Positions 11,901 to 19,714 of a DNA stretch of 64,000 bases are shown piece by piece (position 1 is the first letter of the stretch; each line of letters opens with the position of its first letter). This stretch comes from Cytobacillus depressus (GTDB lineage Bacteria; Bacillota; Bacilli; Bacillales; Cytobacillaceae), in assembly GCF_008923245.1 (NCBI RefSeq), contig NZ_WBOS01000001.1, positions 930,001 to 994,000 on the forward strand. The letters are read 5' to 3'. A model generated the notes under the pieces. That model saw only the letters and a list, made by a program, of their open reading frames with translations. It was not told where the DNA came from and ran no database searches. The translations under genes and the position numbers were made by a program.

Positions 11901-12340
11901 AGCGTGCCCTTTGCTTGCTCATAATCATCATTTGCTAAATAATGCTCAATTTCTCCATCCATCCCCGGACTGATAGCAATAAGCCCGTCCGAATAGGCCT
12001 TCAGCCATTTACCCGGAATCCCTTCAGGCGATTTAGTTTGGACGACACTCGTTATTTTTAATAGATTTTGAAAACCAGTTTGATTTTTTGCCAGAAGGAC
12101 AATAGGAAATGCTTCACCATGCTCCCCGATAATGGCATCAACAGTTAGCCCAATAATCGGTTTGATCGATTGCTTTAAACATTCTTTATAAAAGGCAACC
12201 GTACCGTACATTACATTCCGATCAGTTAAAGCAATGGCGGGAAATCCTTTTTGCTTCGCATCCGCTACTAGCTGTTCAACTGTCGCCGTACTTGTTAGTA
12301 AGCTATATGCACTATATACATGAAGGTGAATAAATGACAA
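8981..12340 (-). CDS. dnaE: DNA polymerase III alpha subunit, DnaE type
   Basis: A replicative polymerase of about 1119 residues. It has an N-terminal PHP domain (FIHLHVYSAYSLL), and the polymerase palm with the catalytic PDIDIDF motif followed by HRRDEV. Further motifs are GPGRGSAAGS, NALYRPGPM and FNRSHAVAYS, and a C-terminal OB-fold ends the protein. In Bacillus, DnaE extends primers and works with PolC, chiefly on the lagging strand. Of the in-frame starts, TTG at 12340 has AAGGGTG at workable spacing, while the GTG nine bases upstream sits inside that ribosome site. No clear terminator was found after the gene. Confidence 0.96.
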   Translation of the reverse strand: MSFIHLHVYSAYSLLTSTATVEQLVADAKQKGFPAIALTDRNVMYGTVAFYKECLKQSIKPIIGLTVDAIIGEHGEAFPIVLLAKNQTGFQNLLKITSVVQTKSPEGIPGKWLKAYSDGLIAISPGMDGEIEHYLANDDYEQAKGTLHVYKEMFGSENFYLSLQNHHTTGEEKFLPSLVRLAEESNTELAATNQAHYLSKEDAFAQECLLAIKNGEKLQDETRERLQSDQYYLKTAQEMTEIFIDYPDALENTLKITEQCNVMLELNQQHLPKYPVEQQLTADKLLEEICWIGLQERYPSILEEHKKRLAYELQIIKKMKFSDYFLIVWDFMKFSRENGILTGPGRGSAAGSMVAYVLYITDVDPIEHKLLFERFLNPERISMPDIDIDFPDHRRDEVIRYVSQKYGELHVAQIITFGTLAAKAALRDVGRAFGLNPKELDSLSKRVPSKLGITLSRAYKESEPLRMFVDESSLNRRLFETALKLEGLPRHTSTHAAGVVISEKPLVNTIPIQQGHDDVYLTQYSMEHLEDVGLLKMDFLGLRNLSLIENILKSIQKKSGKKVDIKAIPLHDQATFELLSRGETTGIFQLESEGMRKVLTKLRPSCFEDIVAVNALYRPGPMENIPTFIERKHGKQKVTYPHSDLIPILENTYGVIVYQEQIMQIAAKLAGFSLGEADLLRRAVSKKQKEVLDLEREHFVKGSLKKGYDEKTANDIYDLIVRFANYGFNRSHAVAYSFISYQLAYLKTYYPIHFMAALLTSVIGNEEKVSQYIREMKQMNLKILPPSINNSSYSFQVEKDAIRYSLASIKGIGATALKEIFRSRRNKRFDDLFDFCIRVSEKAVNRKVLEALVYSGSFDEFKQDRAVLLASIDAATQHANLLKTEDDQFDFFSETDFFPKPKYTEVDPIRSEDKLALEKEVLGIYLSDHPVSIYEKYMPLLKARLLYKLEANKGLTRVVVYLTDVKKIRTKKGLAMAFLTVSDQTDEVEAVVFPNIYSKFSSMLKQGNILVIDGKWEERDGKRQIIIQTCEEVNAAIEKEESKDPVLYLKITKENENPEILHRLKKIFTENQGNIQIVLYYESSKKRIQLGEEDSVHPTEEFMSKLKKILGEQHVILKK

Positions 12341-12444
12341 TTTGTTCACACCCTTAAATCTTCTCTTCTAAATATTATAGATTGGTTATGATGAAAAAGA
12401 AAATATGTTCTCTTTTCACCAAAAAATATTGTGTCAGCCATTAA

Positions 12445-12473
12445 ACATATTTTAAAAAGTTTGTCCATATGAT
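12445..12473 (+). promoter_or_regulatory. Sigma-E-type promoter of ytrHI
   Basis: ACATATT, a 14-bp spacer, then CATATGAT match the sigma-E -35 (KMATATT) and -10 (CATAnnnT) forms, 68 bp upstream of ytrH. Mother-cell sigma-E control of ytrH is established in B. subtilis. The promoter itself is assigned here by eye. Confidence 0.6.
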
Positions 12474-12540
12474 GATTAGAGAGTGGTAAACAAATAGTTA
12501 TGACTAAAAGGCATTTTAAAAATAGTAAGGAAGGATGATC

Positions 12541-12876
12541 ATGAAAATCCAGCCTTTTTTCGCCTCATTATTTGATAGTTATTTCATTGCACTTGGAGTC
12601 GTCATCGGTGGTTCGATTATTGGAAGCCTCGCCGCTTTTCTTACAGGGAAGCCGCCATTAACAGAAGCGTACCGAATATCTAACATTATTCGAATTTGGG
12701 CCATCATTGCAGCTATCGGCGGAACATTTGATACTGTTTACAGTTTTGAAAAAGGAGTGTTAGACGGTCAAACGAAAGATCTCTTTAAACAATTCCTATT
12801 AATCCTTTTTGCCCTTGGAGGAGCGCAAACAGGTGCAATGCTCATTAATTGGCTGACACAGGAGCATGTTTCATGA
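12541..12876 (+). CDS. ytrH: Sporulation membrane protein YtrH
   Basis: A 111-residue protein with three hydrophobic segments (about 13-35, 46-66, 83-105) and the conserved-looking KPPLTEAYRISNIIRIWAI region. It matches YtrH, a mother-cell membrane protein needed for efficient sporulation in B. subtilis; its biochemical role is unknown. The ATG at 12541 has GGAAGG at proper spacing, whereas the ATG six bases earlier overlaps it. The gene is divergent from dnaE and overlaps ytrI by 4 bp. Confidence 0.9.
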   Translation: MKIQPFFASLFDSYFIALGVVIGGSIIGSLAAFLTGKPPLTEAYRISNIIRIWAIIAAIGGTFDTVYSFEKGVLDGQTKDLFKQFLLILFALGGAQTGAMLINWLTQEHVS

Positions 12877-13373
12877 GAATTCCGCCGTTATATCATAAGC
12901 CTGCCTGGCAGCGCTTCTTAGCCGGCATGGCCATTGGCGGGATGATCAGCTGGTTCGTCTTTCTCTATATTTTTGGAGAATGGCACGAGAAGTATAGCAA
13001 AGAGATAAAGCTACAGAAGGAAGAAATTGCCGAGCTGAGAAATGATAAAAAGATTTGGCAGGAGGAATTTAAGGAACTCAATAATAAAAATCGTGCACAG
13101 CTAACCATCCAAGATATAAAAATCAAAATAATAAATAGTGATAAATACAAATTAGATTCATATAGCGTTTACGTTATTGAAAACGAAATTAACGATGATA
13201 TTCATATGATGATGGCTAAAGATCTGGATACCGTTCATAAAAGCCAGGATTTAATAAAAAAAATTATTGAAAACAAAATTTTCAAGGTGAATGAAAAACG
13301 TTATCGTGTGGAAGTCAAAGTTATGACTATTTATACAACACTTTCTGTTCACCTTGAAATTATGCTCGACTGA
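12873..13373 (+). CDS. ytrI: Sporulation membrane protein YtrI
   Basis: A 166-residue protein. A single N-terminal membrane anchor (about 15-38) is followed by a Lys/Glu-rich coiled-coil segment (about 40-75), then a mixed alpha/beta domain. The start ATG overlaps the ytrH stop (ATGA) and has GGAG eight bases before it. This makes a two-gene coupled operon as in B. subtilis, where ytrI also supports sporulation. The molecular function is unknown. Confidence 0.88.
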   Translation: MRIPPLYHKPAWQRFLAGMAIGGMISWFVFLYIFGEWHEKYSKEIKLQKEEIAELRNDKKIWQEEFKELNNKNRAQLTIQDIKIKIINSDKYKLDSYSVYVIENEINDDIHMMMAKDLDTVHKSQDLIKKIIENKIFKVNEKRYRVEVKVMTIYTTLSVHLEIMLD

Positions 13374-13379
13374 TTATTA

Positions 13380-13426
13380 AATAAAGGGCCCTGTTATTTG
13401 TCTCTTCGCATGTGCAGGGTCCCTAC
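13380..13426 (-). terminator. Probable terminator of nrnA
   Basis: Imperfect AGGGACCCTG and CAGGGCCCT arms, followed on the minus strand by TTTATTT. It could also serve ytrHI, but no T-run follows on the plus strand. Confidence 0.45.
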
Positions 13427-13435
13427 CTATGATCG

Positions 13436-14371
13436 TTATTCCTTACAAGCTTCTTCTAAATCTTTAATTACCTCATCTGAATCATCCCACGAGTAGATGG
13501 AAGCTCCAGCAGCAAGCGGGTGCCCACCCCCATGATATTTTCTGGCAATTTCATTAATGATTGGACCTTTAGAGCGGAGACGAACGCGAATTTGATCTTC
13601 TTCCTCTATAAAGAAAACCCATGCTTTAATTCCTTTAATTTGACCGAGTACACCTACTAGAAGAGAGGCTTCCGACGCCTTTACTTCGAATTTCTCTAAT
13701 AAATCCTTACTTAAAATCATTGAAGCTGTGCCGTTTTTATTCATTTCAAAATTTTGCAGGACATATCCATTTAACTTCACAACATTCGGTGATAATTCAT
13801 ACATTTTGTCAAATAATTGAGGTCTTGAGAACTGATAATGGATGAGCTCACCGGCATAGGCGAATGTTTTTTCTGATGTGCTTGGAAACAGAAAACGGCC
13901 TGTATCTCCAACGATTCCAGCAAATAAGAGCCTTGCCGCTTCATCAGACATTTTCAAGCCTTTATCCTTGCCAAATAGGTAAAATTCATAAATCATTTCA
14001 CTAACAGAGCTTGCATCTGTATCGACCCACATCATATCCCCATAAGGGTCTGCATTTGGATGATGGTCAATTTTAATTAATTTATTCCCTAAATGGTATC
14101 TATCATCACAAATTCTCTCAGCATTCGCCGTATCACAAACAATAACTAAAGAACCTTTATATGTATCATTTGGAATTTCGTCAAGCCTGCGAAGATAATG
14201 AAGAGTTTCTTCTTCTTTCCCAACGGTATAAATATTTTTTTCTGGGAAGGAGGCCTTTAGAATCTCGGCTAAACCGCCTTGGGAACCGTATGCATCTGGA
14301 TCTGGACGAACATGTCGGTGAATGATAATGGTTTCATATTCTTTAATCGTATTTAATATCTTCTCTTTCAT
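13436..14371 (-). CDS. nrnA: Bifunctional oligoribonuclease / pAp phosphatase NrnA
   Basis: A DHH/DHHA1 family phosphoesterase of 311 residues that degrades nanoRNAs and dephosphorylates pAp. Visible metal-binding motifs are HVRPDPDAYGS, VCDTANAERI and the DHHPNAD box (about 100-106). The DHHA1 substrate domain has GGGHPLAAGA near the C terminus. The ATG at 14371 follows AAAGGAG. It sits between ytrI and ytpI, as in B. subtilis (old name ytqI). Confidence 0.95.
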   Translation of the reverse strand: MKEKILNTIKEYETIIIHRHVRPDPDAYGSQGGLAEILKASFPEKNIYTVGKEEETLHYLRRLDEIPNDTYKGSLVIVCDTANAERICDDRYHLGNKLIKIDHHPNADPYGDMMWVDTDASSVSEMIYEFYLFGKDKGLKMSDEAARLLFAGIVGDTGRFLFPSTSEKTFAYAGELIHYQFSRPQLFDKMYELSPNVVKLNGYVLQNFEMNKNGTASMILSKDLLEKFEVKASEASLLVGVLGQIKGIKAWVFFIEEEDQIRVRLRSKGPIINEIARKYHGGGHPLAAGASIYSWDDSDEVIKDLEEACKE

Positions 14372-14491
14372 TTTTATCTCCTTTTATTTAATTTTTTTTC
14401 ATAAAGGGAAAAGAAAACATTCAATATATGGCATTTTCCTTAGTAAACCGTTAAAATAACTGTGAGGACTGAATAATGGAGGTTTCTGAAC

Positions 14492-14785
14492 ATGCCAGCG
14501 TTAGTTATCTTAATTACAATCACACTTTCATTTTATGTATATTACAAAGTAAAATATGTACGCACTAAGAAGCCAGCCGAAAGAAAATGGATTTCTTCCA
14601 AATCGAGTATTGCTTTAGGCTTATTTGTCGCCCTGTTCGGAGTAAACCAGTTATTCTTAAACGGAAATACTACCACTTATATTATAGCAGGAATCTTTAT
14701 CCTTTTAGGTGCATTTTCTATTTTTGCTGGATTTAAAGCATATAATTATTATTTACCGATTGCTGCAAATGAAGCGAAGGAATAA
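14492..14785 (+). CDS. ytpI: Small membrane protein YtpI
   Basis: A 97-residue protein with three hydrophobic segments (about 1-18, 43-62, 66-85) separated by a basic loop (TKKPAERKW). ATGGAGG precedes the ATG at 14492. The position between nrnA and ytoI and the size match B. subtilis YtpI. The function is unknown. Confidence 0.85.
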   Translation: MPALVILITITLSFYVYYKVKYVRTKKPAERKWISSKSSIALGLFVALFGVNQLFLNGNTTTYIIAGIFILLGAFSIFAGFKAYNYYLPIAANEAKE

Positions 14786-14794
14786 ATTATTTTT

Positions 14795-14826
14795 TAAAGC
14801 CGCTCCGATAATGGAACGGCTTTTTA
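14795..14826. terminator. Bidirectional terminator between ytpI and ytoI
   Basis: AAAGCCGCTCC and GGAACGGCTTT arms around GATAAT, with T-runs on the plus strand and on the minus strand (revcomp of TTTTTTAAA). Confidence 0.85.
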
Positions 14827-14834
14827 TTATCATT

Positions 14835-16151
14835 CTATCTTTCAATCAATTGGCACATCATCATCGCTTTCCCGACGAGGACACCTTCATTATAGACCTC
14901 TACATCGACTTTCCCAAATTTACGCCCTACCTCGAGAACACGCGGATAAATTTCTAGCATGCTTTCAATTTGGACAGGCTTTAAAAAATAGATCGTCATA
15001 TTCTCGACGACTAAATCACCTTTTTTATAATTTCTCAAGATCCGATTGGCCGCCTCCGAAACGATCGTCGTGAACACACCATATGAAATGGTACCGAGAT
15101 GGTTCGTCATTTGCGGTGTGACCTCACAGCGATAGACATCGTCTCCTTTTGCCTTGCCCTTTGTCAGCACTAATTGATTTGTAACAATATCATCAAGGGT
15201 TTCACCGACCTGGGGTTGCCGCTGAATCATTTGCAAAGCTTTTAGCACATCCTGCCTGCTAATGATCCCTTCTAGCTTATTAGAATCATCGACAACTGGG
15301 AGTACTTCAATTCCTTCCCAAACCATCATATGGGAAGACGATGCGACACTCGTTTGCTTCCCAACAGTCATTGGATTTTTCGTCATCAATTTTTCAATAG
15401 GGGTATCTGCCTCATGACCCATAATGTCTTTCGCAGTCACCATTCCTAACACCTTTAAGTTCTTATCTACGACAGGAAAACGTCCATGACTTGTTTGTCG
15501 GTTAAAGTGAAGCCAATCTGACACTTTATCCGTTGGCTTTACATAAACAGTGTCCTCTAGCGGAGTTAAAATATCCTCTACAAGGATAATTTCCTTTTTA
15601 ATGAGCTGGTCGTAAATCGCTCTATTGATCATCGTCGCAACCGTAAAGGTGTCATAGCTGCTGGAGATGATAGGAAGCTGTAATTGATCCGCTAACTTTT
15701 TTACATTCTCATCAGTATCAAATCCACCTGTAATTAGAACAGCTGCACCTGCCTTAAGTGCAAGTTCATGAGCTTTTGTTCGATTCCCAACAATTAGAAG
15801 GCTTCCTGCATCCGTATAGCGCATCATCGCCTCAAGCTTCATTGCGCCAATAACAAATTTATTTAATGTTTTATGCAAGCCATCTCTTCCGCCTAATACT
15901 TGTCCATCGACAATATTAACAACCTCGGCAAAAGTAAGCTTCTCAATATTCTCCTTTTTCTTTCTTTCGATTCGAATTGTACCAACACGTTCAATCGTAC
16001 TAACATAACCTTTATTTTCAGCATCCTTAATAGCCCTATAGGCTGTTCCTTCGCTGACTGTCAATGCCTTGGCAATTTGTCTGACAGATATTTTTTCTCC
16101 GACTGGCAATTCATCAATATATTGCAATATTTGCTCATGTTTTGTAGCCAA
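14835..16151 (-). CDS. ytoI: HTH-DRTGG-CBS-hotdog regulator YtoI
   Basis: A 438-residue multidomain protein. Residues 1-65 form a winged helix-turn-helix (KISVRQIAKALTVSEGTAYRAIKDAENKGYV). A DRTGG domain occupies about 68-170 (VVNIVDGQVLGGRDG). Two CBS domains follow at about 190-305 (PVVDKNLKVLGMVTAKDIMG; PVVDDSNKLEGIISRQDVLKAL), then a hotdog-fold thioesterase-like domain (about 320-435). The CBS pair suggests adenine-nucleotide sensing, but no ligand or target is known. The TTG at 16151 is preferred because AAAGGGTGA precedes it; the GTG nine bases upstream lies inside that ribosome site. Confidence 0.9.
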   Translation of the reverse strand: MATKHEQILQYIDELPVGEKISVRQIAKALTVSEGTAYRAIKDAENKGYVSTIERVGTIRIERKKKENIEKLTFAEVVNIVDGQVLGGRDGLHKTLNKFVIGAMKLEAMMRYTDAGSLLIVGNRTKAHELALKAGAAVLITGGFDTDENVKKLADQLQLPIISSSYDTFTVATMINRAIYDQLIKKEIILVEDILTPLEDTVYVKPTDKVSDWLHFNRQTSHGRFPVVDKNLKVLGMVTAKDIMGHEADTPIEKLMTKNPMTVGKQTSVASSSHMMVWEGIEVLPVVDDSNKLEGIISRQDVLKALQMIQRQPQVGETLDDIVTNQLVLTKGKAKGDDVYRCEVTPQMTNHLGTISYGVFTTIVSEAANRILRNYKKGDLVVENMTIYFLKPVQIESMLEIYPRVLEVGRKFGKVDVEVYNEGVLVGKAMMMCQLIER

Positions 16152-16253
16152 GACGTTCACCCTTTTTCTATAATTCCTATATCTTCATTATAAGGTTAGA
16201 AACGCCTTTAATACAATTCAATGTGTGCATTCGCAGCGATTAATAGTTCAATA

Positions 16254-16499
16254 TTAGCGATTGTAGGATCTGGCTCTCTTTCTTTCCTGAATAGCTTTCG
16301 GTTTTGTGCTTGCTGCTGATTTCTTCGGTGCATAAAGCAAAGCTGTTAAATTCCCAGCAATAACAATGAGGGCAAAGGCAAGCCATGTAATTGAAAAGAT
16401 TCCTTCCAGCCCTTGATTAAATACCCCTAACCTCGGAACGGCAAAGTAAAGGAGCAAGCCACATACGAGAAGACATAATAAATATCGATTTTGTTTCAT
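16254..16499 (-). CDS. Small two-pass membrane protein, unknown
   Basis: An 81-residue protein with hydrophobic segments at about 7-24 and 36-60 and a basic, charged C-terminal tail (KAIQERKRARSYNR). The ATG at 16499 has GGGGGAG eight bases upstream, so translation is credible. I do not recognise a family. It lies between ytoI and ytkL with a repeat (family A) upstream. Confidence 0.65.
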   Translation of the reverse strand: MKQNRYLLCLLVCGLLLYFAVPRLGVFNQGLEGIFSITWLAFALIVIAGNLTALLYAPKKSAASTKPKAIQERKRARSYNR

Positions 16500-16567
16500 T
16501 TTATTCACTCCCCCTAATCTTCTTCATTTATATGTATGCGGACATGCTGGGAAAATGAATCATAATC

Positions 16568-16700
16568 GAAAAGCGTATGCGTCTTCGGAACAAATTACAG
16601 ATCAAATTGTTCCTGCGATGATTACGCTTCCGAAGCCTTCCTTGTCCTGTTGTCGACACTAGTACGTCCTGTACGTCGGGGGTAGGCGCTGAGCTAGACA
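16568..16700. repeat. Intergenic repeat family A, short copy (A1)
   Basis: Begins GAAAAGCG and ends GAGCTAGACA like the copies at 41511 and 45855. It has nested inverted repeats: CTTCGGAA with TTCCGAAG, and GGAACAA with TTGTTCC. It lacks the central hairpin and CTCGAG block of the longer copies. No coding potential. Confidence 0.75.
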
Positions 16701-16738
16701 AAAATGCGCAGCTATCACTTTAGCTGCGCAACTTTTTT
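16698..16738 (-). terminator. Terminator of ytkL
   Basis: A perfect 10-bp stem (TGCGCAGCTA at 16705-16714 with TAGCTGCGCA at 16721-16730), then a TTTTTG tract on the minus strand, immediately past the ytkL stop. Confidence 0.8.
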
Positions 16739-16739
16739 T

Positions 16740-17420
16740 TTACAATTGAATGGATTCGCCAACCTCTAGTACTTGGCCAACACCTGGTTTTAGCATATCT
16801 ACAAATTTATGCGGGTCCTGCTTAATCGGAGGAAACGTATTATAGTGAATTGGAACAACCTTTTTTGCACTTAATAAACTAGCTGCATATGCTGCATCTT
16901 CGGGACCCATTGTAAAATTATCTCCAATTGGTAAAAAGGCTAGATCAATTGGATGACGGTCACCAATCAATTTCATATCAGAGAATAGGCCCGTATCACC
17001 AGCATGGTAAATCGTTTTATCCTCAATTGTAACAAGCACTCCAGCCGGCATGCCTAAATAAATGATTTCATTGTTCCCTGTCTCCAGTCCAGTTCCGTGG
17101 AAGGCAGGTGTCAGCTTAACTTTGCCAAAATCAAATTGATAGGCGCCGCCAATACTCATTCCGTGAGTGTTCACACCTTGCCAGCTTAAATAAGTTGCGA
17201 GCTCAAAGTTTGCTATAACGAGAGCATCATGCTTTTTAGCTAATTCAACTGTATCCCCAAGATGATCCCCATGTCCATGGGTAACGATAATCACATCTGG
17301 TTTTACATCCTCCACTTTTAGATCTGTCAATCCATTGCCAGTAATAAACGGATCGATAAGAATCGTCTTTCCTTGTGACTCAATTTTTACAACAGAATGC
17401 CCATGAAATGATACTTTCAT
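16740..17420 (-). CDS. ytkL: UPF0173 metal-dependent hydrolase YtkL
   Basis: A 226-residue metallo-beta-lactamase fold protein. The zinc motif [10 protein letters not shown] is at about 53-62, a second His/Asp set is in YHAGDTGLF, and HYNTFPPI lies near the C terminus. These match the UPF0173 family. The substrate is unknown. The ATG at 17420 ([11 protein letters not shown]) gives the family N terminus and follows GAAAGGGGAAAACTG; a longer in-frame form 93 bp upstream is unlikely. Confidence 0.92.
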   Translation of the reverse strand: MKVSFHGHSVVKIESQGKTILIDPFITGNGLTDLKVEDVKPDVIIVTHGHGDHLGDTVELAKKHDALVIANFELATYLSWQGVNTHGMSIGGAYQFDFGKVKLTPAFHGTGLETGNNEIIYLGMPAGVLVTIEDKTIYHAGDTGLFSDMKLIGDRHPIDLAFLPIGDNFTMGPEDAAYAASLLSAKKVVPIHYNTFPPIKQDPHKFVDMLKPGVGQVLEVGESIQL

Positions 17421-17605
17421 CAGTTTTCCCCTTTCTATTCTTTCTCTTATGTAATTGATTTCAACGAAAGATTTGATTTTCCTGCTTTTCAATTCACTTA
17501 TACCCTTTTTCACATAGTTCTAAAAGTTTACTTTTGCATTTTATATTGCTAATCTTTTTATATTAATAGTTCAATGAATGTACAAATAGATTTTGGAGGG
17601 TATTT

Positions 17606-18703
17606 ATGAATACAAGAATACAGAAATTATCCACTTGGATGAAGGAAAACGATGTACAGGTTTGCTTTGTTTCATCACCTGAAAATGTTTTTTATTTTAG
17701 CGGTTTTTTAAGCGATCCTCATGAACGTCTTCTGGGCTTAGCTGTTTTTCAAGATGAAGAGCCTTTCCTTGTTTGTCCGGCTTTGGATAAAACAGATGCA
17801 AAAAATGCCGGCTGGAGTAATGAGATTATTTCTTACAGCGATATTGAAAATCCTTGGGAAATGATCCATAAATCAATCAATAGCCGTGTAAAGAAAGTTG
17901 AAAATGTGGCCATTGAAAAAGAGCATATGAATGTTGAGCGCTTTGAAATCCTTACACAAATGTTTAGCGGGGCAAACTTTATTTCTGCCGAAGAGAAATT
18001 AAGAAAGCTTCGAATGATCAAGGATGAAAAAGAATTAAGTATCATCCGTGAAGCATGTGCATTAGCTGATTTCGCCATTGAAGCAGGCTGTGCCGAAATA
18101 AAAGAAGGAAAAACAGAGCTTGAGGTCCTTGCAGCGGTCGAGTATGCACTAAAGAAAAAAGGCGTTCGGGAAATGTCATTTTCAACAATGGTACTAACTG
18201 GAACAAATGCGGCTTCCCCTCATGGAAATCCGGGATTAACAAGAATTAAAAAAGGCGATTTTGTCCTATTTGATTTAGGTGTCGTTGTGGATGGCTATTG
18301 CTCAGATATTACAAGAACAGTTGCTTATGGGGATATTAATGAGAAGCAAAAAGAGATTTACGATACTGTTTTGAAGGCACAGCTTGCGGCTGTTGAGGCG
18401 AGTAAGCCTGGCGCTACATGTGCTGATATAGACTTAACAGCGCGAAAAATTATTGCTGATGCCGGTTACGGCGAATATTTCCCACATCGTTTAGGCCATG
18501 GATTAGGAATTAGTGTGCACGAATATCCATCCTTAACAGAAACGAACCCGCTCATTCTTGAAGAAGGAATGGTTTACACAATCGAACCAGGAATCTACGT
18601 GCCGGAAATCGCTGGCGTTCGGATTGAAGATGATTTAGCCATCACAAAAGACGGGGCAGAAATATTAACGAAGTTCCCGAAAGAACTGCAAATTATTAGA
18701 TAA
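17606..18703 (+). CDS. M24 family Xaa-Pro peptidase
   Basis: A 365-residue creatinase/aminopeptidase P-like enzyme that cleaves Xaa-Pro bonds. The N-terminal creatinase-like domain spans about 1-130. The pita-bread catalytic domain has the metal ligands in FDLGVVVDGYCSDITRT, HRLGHGLGISVHE, TIEPGIYVPE and VRIEDD. GGAGGG precedes the ATG at 17606. Paralogues (PepQ, YqhT, YkvY) are too alike to assign a symbol by eye. It is divergent from ytkL. Confidence 0.88.
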   Translation: MNTRIQKLSTWMKENDVQVCFVSSPENVFYFSGFLSDPHERLLGLAVFQDEEPFLVCPALDKTDAKNAGWSNEIISYSDIENPWEMIHKSINSRVKKVENVAIEKEHMNVERFEILTQMFSGANFISAEEKLRKLRMIKDEKELSIIREACALADFAIEAGCAEIKEGKTELEVLAAVEYALKKKGVREMSFSTMVLTGTNAASPHGNPGLTRIKKGDFVLFDLGVVVDGYCSDITRTVAYGDINEKQKEIYDTVLKAQLAAVEASKPGATCADIDLTARKIIADAGYGEYFPHRLGHGLGISVHEYPSLTETNPLILEEGMVYTIEPGIYVPEIAGVRIEDDLAITKDGAEILTKFPKELQIIR

Positions 18704-18705
18704 AT

Positions 18706-18738
18706 ACAAAAAAGCTGTCGCTCATGACAGCTTTTTTA
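18706..18738. terminator. Bidirectional terminator
   Basis: A perfect 12-bp stem, AAAAAAGCTGTC with GACAGCTTTTTT, between the peptidase gene and the small gene on the other strand. Confidence 0.9.
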
Positions 18739-18750
18739 GTCCAATTAATC

Positions 18751-18918
18751 TTATATTTCCCCTTCTGCTTCCTCTTCAGTATTTAAGCTAAAATTAGCAT
18801 TAGACTGATCAATGACACCACTATTATAAGCATCCATGATTTGCTCACTTACCTCGTTTTGTCCTTCTTCATTGAAAAAATAAATAGCTTCCTTTGGGTC
18901 TGGATTACGCTTTTCCAT
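18751..18918 (-). CDS. Small acidic protein, unknown (55 aa)
   Basis: Starts MEKRNPDPKEAIYFF and ends in an acidic EEEAEGEI tail; no membrane segment. The ATG at 18918 is preceded by TTTTAGGAGTG, a good ribosome site, and the frame fills the space exactly between two terminated units. I do not recognise a family. It lies convergent to the M24 peptidase and divergent from the universal stress gene. Confidence 0.65.
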   Translation of the reverse strand: MEKRNPDPKEAIYFFNEEGQNEVSEQIMDAYNSGVIDQSNANFSLNTEEEAEGEI

Positions 18919-18973
18919 CTTATTTCACTCCTAAAAGATATTATGAACTAACCATCTTAGTGTTCGATTTTTT

Positions 18974-18999
18974 GTTACAGATATACGTAAATTGGGTAT
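18974..18999 (+). promoter_or_regulatory. Candidate sigma-B promoter of the universal stress gene
   Basis: GTTACA, a 14-bp spacer, then a perfect GGGTAT (sigma-B consensus GTTTAA-N13-15-GGGTAT), 28 bp upstream of the start codon. Confidence 0.5.
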
Positions 19000-19026
19000 T
19001 TAATTAAGGTAAAGGAGGAGATATTC

Positions 19027-19479
19027 ATGGGGATGAATTATAAAAATATTTTAGTAGCAGTAGATGGGTCAACAGAAGCAGAGTGGGCATTAAAAAAGGC
19101 GATTGAAATTGCCAAGCGAGATGATGCTCAAATAACTCTGGCACATATAATAGATACTCGCACGTTTTCGACTGTTGAGGCTTACGATAGTACAATTGTG
19201 GAAAGAGGCAATATGTTTGCAAGAGAATTAATGGAGAAATATAAAAGTGAAGTAATGGCAGCTGGAGTTTCTAAGGTGGAATATGTAATTGATTACGGCT
19301 CGCCGAAAATGATTATTCCTAAAGATCTTGCTAAGAAGCAAGAGGTAGATTTAATTATTTGCGGGGCTACCGGAATGAATGCCGTGGAACGATTCCTTAT
19401 CGGCAGCGTTTCGGAAAACATTGTCCGCCATGCCTCTTGTGACGTGCTCGTTGTTCGTACAAGCAAAGATGACAAATAG
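19027..19479 (+). CDS. Universal stress protein (UspA family)
   Basis: A 150-residue single Usp domain. It starts NYKNILVAVDGSTEAEWALKKA and ends in the ATP-binding pattern GATGMNAVERFLIGSVSENIVRHA (G-2x-G-9x-G-S), so it is probably an ATP-binding type. AAAGGAGGAG precedes the ATG. The likely sigma-B promoter suggests general-stress induction. The client or process is unknown. Confidence 0.9.
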   Translation: MGMNYKNILVAVDGSTEAEWALKKAIEIAKRDDAQITLAHIIDTRTFSTVEAYDSTIVERGNMFARELMEKYKSEVMAAGVSKVEYVIDYGSPKMIIPKDLAKKQEVDLIICGATGMNAVERFLIGSVSENIVRHASCDVLVVRTSKDDK

Positions 19480-19484
19480 TTTAA

Positions 19485-19523
19485 TAAAAAATGATGCATG
19501 GATAGCCGTGCATCATTTTTTTA
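19485..19523 (+). terminator. Terminator of the universal stress gene
   Basis: ATGATGCA and TGCATCAT arms around a 10-nt loop, then seven T residues. Confidence 0.85.
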
Positions 19524-19714
19524 TTAATATTTATATATCAAATTCTAAACTTGTAATTTTCCATGCTGTTATTAATGGTAATTCCGAGTCCGCAAACTAT
19601 GATTTTCTTTTTCATAGGTTCCTCCCAGTTCTAATTCTAATAATGATAAAAGATAATAATTTCCCTCTAAATAACTCATACTTATAGGAAATTGTGATTG
19701 GTGGGGATAATTGG

